Shown here piece after piece: positions 20,278 to 24,027 of a stretch of 24,027 nt of DNA. The stretch is taken from positions 1 through 24,027 of the forward strand of contig CAAGIS010000030.1 of NCBI GenBank assembly GCA_900769985.1, read 5' to 3'. Below the pieces are notes generated by a model. The model had not been told where the DNA came from and searched no databases. It was given only the letters and a program-made list of their open reading frames with translations. The number at the start of each line of letters is the position of its first letter. The first letter of the stretch is position 1. The DNA comes from Spirochaetia bacterium (GTDB lineage Bacteria; Spirochaetota; Spirochaetia; Treponematales; Treponemataceae). Made by a program: the position numbers and the translations under genes.

Positions 20278-23136
20278 ATGAAACATTTCAAAAAACTTAT
20301 TCTGAGGGTTTTAATTGCTTCACTTATTTTTTCCGGGTGTTCAAATCTTGAAAATTCTTCTAATAAAACAGAACAAAAATACGGCTCTCTTACCGTAAAG
20401 ATGAATGAATATTTAGAAAATTCACGCGCTCTTCCTGTTTCAGAAATTTCAAGTGCTGTCGTAACTGTTCAAGGCTCTGGTATGTCTCCAATCGAACAGA
20501 ATGTTCAGGTTTCAGACGGAAAAGGTTCTTTCACAATCGAGCAGATTCCAGTCGGCAAAAACAGAATCATTTCAGTTCAGGCTTTAAATAACGGTGCAAA
20601 AATCGACGGAATTGTAATTTCAGCGTTAAAAGACATTACAGTCGGCGAAAATTCAATTGAAACTATAAACGCACAAACTTCTGTCCGCTCTAAAGTTTAC
20701 AAAGCACTTTTTGATTCCGACGTAGACATTTCAAATCTTTCAGAAGAACAGGAGGCATCGATTGATTCTGCAATTCCTTCTGCTGAAACATGGTTTATCG
20801 ATTCTTCAAAAATCGCTTCAGATTACATTGCCGGAACTTTACAGGATTCTTCAAAATATATCGTTTCACCTGCAACTTTAAATATCAATGTAAAAGGTTC
20901 AGAAGGCTGCACTGTTCAGGTTACAGACCCGGTTTCAAATGTTTCAAGTCAAATTCTTTCTGATTATGAAACTGTTAAGATTTCTAATGTAGTTCCTGGA
21001 AACTGGAATATTTATGTTCTTGACGGTTCATTAAAGAAATTTACAAAATCCGTTAGCGTTTCTTCCGGGGCAGTTTTAGATGTTCAGATTGGCGAAGAAA
21101 AATTTGACGGAATTAAAGTTCTTGTTGAAAAATCTTTAGGTTATCCAATGATTCACTATTGGGAATGTTCAGATAAAGTAAAATATCCTAGTACATCATG
21201 GCCTGGAATTTTATTAAACGGTGAAGAAAGCGAAACTGACTATGTATATACTTTTGAAGGCGTTAGCAGCGTAAGCATTCTTATTACAAATTCCAGCGGC
21301 GGAAAACTTTGTTCTTCGAATATGGTTCTTTCAGAAAAAGGAATTTACCGCATAACGCAAAGTGGAGCTGAACTTCAAAAAGAACCGGAGCCGCCTTTAG
21401 TGATTGTTCCTTCAAAAGCATATTTAGGAAGCACTTTTGCAATTAATGTTCAAAGCGATATTGAATTAACGGAAAACACAATTTCTATAAACGGAACTCA
21501 AAAAACTGTTCAAATCGGGCGGAATTTTTTTACGGTTTCTGACTTTTTGACTTCTCCTGGAACAATCAGCGTTTCGGGAAGCGTTTCAAATAATGCCGGA
21601 ACTACGCCTGTTTCATCTTCCATTTTAATAGAAGAAAAACCTGTTACAAAACTTGTTTCTGACCCGAATGAACTTCGCATTTATCAGGTAATGGTTGCTT
21701 CTTTCCAGGATGGGGATCCTTCTATTGGATATACGCAGATGTGGGGACCTGACAATCAGCTTAAAGGCGGAGATTTGCAGGGAATTATAAATGCCGTTCC
21801 GTATATAAAAGAACTTGGCTGTAACGCTATCTGGATGACACCGATTTTTAATTCAAACGGTAACGATAAATTGGATGCAACCGGATATTTTGCGTACGAT
21901 TATTTTAACATCGATCCAAAATTCGGAACAATGGAAAAATTTGACGAACTTGTTGAAGTTTGCCACGATGAAGGGCTTGCAGTAATTCTTGACGGTGTAT
22001 TCGGTCACAACAAGGGAACTGTTGCTCCTTCTCCAAATAGAAATGGAATCAAAAACCCTGGAATTACGCCGGATACAACAAATCCTGTAAATTATGCAAC
22101 AAATCCAAATTCAATAAAGTATTATTCAGATGTTGCTTCTTATTGGATTACTGAGCACAAAATTGACGGCTGGAGGTTTGACCAGTGCTATCAGGTTGCT
22201 TTTGGTGAAAATGCTTTAGGAACAAAAGCTGATAACTGCGACACTGGCGGACACAATTACTGGTACGATATTCGTAAAGTTGTAGAAGAAGCCGCTTCTT
22301 CAAACGGAACAAAAGGCGTTGACTGGGGAACTTTAGGCTATATGGTTGGCGAACACTGGCGTGGAGATGCTTCAATTATTCAGAAAGGAACTGTCGCTCC
22401 AGGAAATTCTGCCGGCTACGGTTTGAATTCTTGTTTTGATTTCCCGGCTTACTATCAGGTTGTACAGGCTTTTGCACAGGAATATGATCCTCCAAAATCT
22501 ACAGAAAACATCACAACCGGCTTGAGTTATCTTTATCAAACTTACGATGAAAAAGGCTATTCTTGCAAGGAAGATGACGGAACTTACGAAACTTACTATC
22601 CGAACTTTATGCTTACAAATCATGATTTGTTCAGAATCGGGGACTTGATTAACCAGAAGTACAGCGACGGTTTTGATTCAGATAATTATGCAAAACGAAA
22701 TATGGTTCTTTTGGCGGCACAGGCTGCGTATTCAGGACCGATTACGATTTATTACGGGGATGAAATCGCTGACCACAACGCAACGACTACAAGCGGCTGG
22801 GGTACTGACAATGTTGCTCGTTCAACAGGAAAGATTTCGGGATTTTCTGCGAGGGAACAGAAAGTTCACGACTGGACTCAAAAATGTCTTTATGCGCGTG
22901 CAAACCATGAAGCTCTCTGGAACGGTTCAAACGAACAGATTATCGGTGAAAAAGATTTCTATGTTGCAAAAAAAGTTGGCGGCGGAGAAACGATTTACAT
23001 CGCATTCAATTATAATTCAAGTTCTTCAAAGTCATTTAACATTTCTGGAAGCGGCGAAGACTTGATTTCAGGCGGAACATTCACAGATTCTGTAACAGTT
23101 CCGGCTCTTTCTGCAATGTATATTTTGATAAAGTAA
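20278..23136 (+). CDS. surface GH13 alpha-amylase lipoprotein
   Basis: This 952-residue protein has a signal peptide with lipobox IFSGC (Cys21). Residues 35-270 are beta-rich domains paralogous to the next gene's product. Residues 278-360 (MIHYWECSDKVKYPSTSWPG) look like a starch-binding CBM26-type module, and a beta domain at 375-450 follows. The GH13 catalytic barrel starts near 463 (ELRIYQVMVASFQDG). GWRFDQ holds the nucleophile Asp635, YMVGEHWRG the acid/base Glu692, and LTNHDLFRIGD the transition-state Asp783; ILDGVFGHN is the first conserved region. It should hydrolyse alpha-1,4-glucans at the cell surface. The C-terminal domain (880-952) is a beta sandwich typical of the family. Confidence 0.93.
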   Translation: MKHFKKLILRVLIASLIFSGCSNLENSSNKTEQKYGSLTVKMNEYLENSRALPVSEISSAVVTVQGSGMSPIEQNVQVSDGKGSFTIEQIPVGKNRIISVQALNNGAKIDGIVISALKDITVGENSIETINAQTSVRSKVYKALFDSDVDISNLSEEQEASIDSAIPSAETWFIDSSKIASDYIAGTLQDSSKYIVSPATLNINVKGSEGCTVQVTDPVSNVSSQILSDYETVKISNVVPGNWNIYVLDGSLKKFTKSVSVSSGAVLDVQIGEEKFDGIKVLVEKSLGYPMIHYWECSDKVKYPSTSWPGILLNGEESETDYVYTFEGVSSVSILITNSSGGKLCSSNMVLSEKGIYRITQSGAELQKEPEPPLVIVPSKAYLGSTFAINVQSDIELTENTISINGTQKTVQIGRNFFTVSDFLTSPGTISVSGSVSNNAGTTPVSSSILIEEKPVTKLVSDPNELRIYQVMVASFQDGDPSIGYTQMWGPDNQLKGGDLQGIINAVPYIKELGCNAIWMTPIFNSNGNDKLDATGYFAYDYFNIDPKFGTMEKFDELVEVCHDEGLAVILDGVFGHNKGTVAPSPNRNGIKNPGITPDTTNPVNYATNPNSIKYYSDVASYWITEHKIDGWRFDQCYQVAFGENALGTKADNCDTGGHNYWYDIRKVVEEAASSNGTKGVDWGTLGYMVGEHWRGDASIIQKGTVAPGNSAGYGLNSCFDFPAYYQVVQAFAQEYDPPKSTENITTGLSYLYQTYDEKGYSCKEDDGTYETYYPNFMLTNHDLFRIGDLINQKYSDGFDSDNYAKRNMVLLAAQAAYSGPITIYYGDEIADHNATTTSGWGTDNVARSTGKISGFSAREQKVHDWTQKCLYARANHEALWNGSNEQIIGEKDFYVAKKVGGGETIYIAFNYNSSSSKSFNISGSGEDLISGGTFTDSVTVPALSAMYILIK

Positions 23137-23203
23137 AAATAAGGGGTGTAAGATAAAAACCACTGAAATTGATATTTCCTCATTGACTTTTTATGGGAGT
23201 AAA

Positions 23204-24027
23204 ATGAAAAAATCAGTAAAAATTATGGCGGGTCTGCTTGCTCTTTTGCTTGCATCTTGTTCTGGGGAACTTTCCCGAGGAACTGATTCAAAAAATCAAA
23301 AATTCGGTTCTGTTTTAATTAATAAAAGTGATGTTGAAACAAGCCGGAATTTAGGGGGCAGGGCACTTGATATAAACGCTAAACTTACAAAAGCGAGAGT
23401 TTCTGTTACATCGTCAGATATGGAAAGCCCTGTTTCTCAGGATGTTACAGTTTCAAACGGTCAGGGAACGATTTTAATTTCTGGAATTCCGTGCGGCAAA
23501 AACAGAATTGTTTCGGTAACGCCTTATGACGAAGACGGAACAACATTTCTTTCGGGCTGGAAAATTAGTTCTGTAATAGATGTAAACGAAGGTGAAAATT
23601 CTGTAACTGTAAACTGGAATACAACTGCAAAGGCCAGAGTTTACGAAGAACTTTCTGCGGTAAAAGATATTTCTTCTTTTTCTGCTGAACAAAACGAGTC
23701 TATTTCAAATGCAGTGCCGAAAGATACTGTTGCATATTATGTAAATACAGCAAAAATTGCAGAAGATTTTATTTCTGGAAGTCTTGGGGCTGCAGCAAGT
23801 TATCTTTTGCAATCAACGGCAACTCTTACTTTTCAAGCAGTAAATGCTACAGGTTATGAAGTTATCGTAGAAGACCCACTTTCAGAAACAAAAACAATAA
23901 CAGCGGACGGACTTACTTCTGTTGCAGGAATTGCCCCGGGAACATGGAAAGTTGTTGTTTCAGACGGAACTGATGTAGTTCAGACAAAAATTGCAACTTT
24001 TACAAGCGGAAAAGAAACTGACATCGG
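23204..24027 (+). CDS. lipoprotein paralogous to the amylase N-terminus (runs off window)
   Basis: An ATG at 23204 with GGGAG ahead opens a frame that stays open for 274 codons to the window edge. The signal peptide ends LLLASC (Cys19). The following sequence parallels the amylase lipoprotein domain by domain: QKFGSVLI versus QKYGSLTV, IPCGKNRIVSV versus IPVGKNRIISV, AKIAEDFISGSL versus SKIASDYIAGTL, and IAPGTWKVVVSDG versus VVPGNWNIYVLDG. It therefore shares the same surface scaffold, and its missing C-terminal part may also be a carbohydrate-active enzyme. It lies 67 nt after the amylase stop with no terminator between, so an operon is likely. Confidence 0.85.
   Translation, partial: MKKSVKIMAGLLALLLASCSGELSRGTDSKNQKFGSVLINKSDVETSRNLGGRALDINAKLTKARVSVTSSDMESPVSQDVTVSNGQGTILISGIPCGKNRIVSVTPYDEDGTTFLSGWKISSVIDVNEGENSVTVNWNTTAKARVYEELSAVKDISSFSAEQNESISNAVPKDTVAYYVNTAKIAEDFISGSLGAAASYLLQSTATLTFQAVNATGYEVIVEDPLSETKTITADGLTSVAGIAPGTWKVVVSDGTDVVQTKIATFTSGKETDI

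Overview
The window is low-GC bacterial chromosome and looks like a host-associated spirochaete, most probably Treponema. This rests on general gene content, lipobox lipoproteins, a treponeme-style dispersed hairpin repeat (ATTCTGAA-cttgt-TTCAGAAT and relatives) and an attC-like integron site. The genus is an inference; there is no rRNA or tRNA here to settle it.

Left part (1-6417) is ordinary chromosome. It holds the start of an SLC13-type permease and an exported barrel-like protein (minus strand), an acyl-CoA thioesterase and a class 3 lipase (plus), and rpsU with its own promoter and terminator. It also holds an ammonium transporter fused to a HAMP/PAS-like tail (minus), driven by a full-consensus promoter with a terminator-like hairpin in the leader, and an HD-domain hydrolase (minus).

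Middle left (6418-11964): the pyrimidine operon pyrB-pyrI-pyrC lies on the plus strand. Between the HD gene and pyrB sits a more AT-rich block of lipoprotein/metalloprotease genes. It is flanked by two 44-bp copies (43 identical) of the segment carrying the extended -10 promoter that precedes pyrB, as if cargo had been inserted into a duplicated pyrB promoter. The metalloprotease appears split from its lipoprotein N-terminus by a two-base change in a (TA)4 tract.

Accessory island (about 11965-18826), between pyrC and an HD-GYP gene: a hairpin repeat; a small coiled-coil membrane protein followed directly by an attC-like site; and a type IIS-like restriction-modification operon (two D12-class adenine methyltransferases and an AlwI-family endonuclease). 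Next come six copies of a 17-nt palindrome spaced about 40 nt apart, then a small helical protein resembling DUF6261, two long perfect hairpins, and a two-gene SLATT (DUF4231) plus TIR-like (ThsB/DUF1863) unit. This is a defence island. The palindrome array plus the helical protein is the part I cannot assign to any described system and is the best candidate for something new.

Right part (18827-24027): a membrane HD-GYP cyclic-di-GMP phosphodiesterase (minus), then a GH13 alpha-amylase lipoprotein and the start of a second lipoprotein paralogous to its N-terminal part (plus), probably a surface starch-degrading locus.

Several genes have a -10 box 6 or 7 nt before the start codon and no Shine-Dalgarno sequence, suggesting leaderless mRNAs alongside ordinary SD-led genes.
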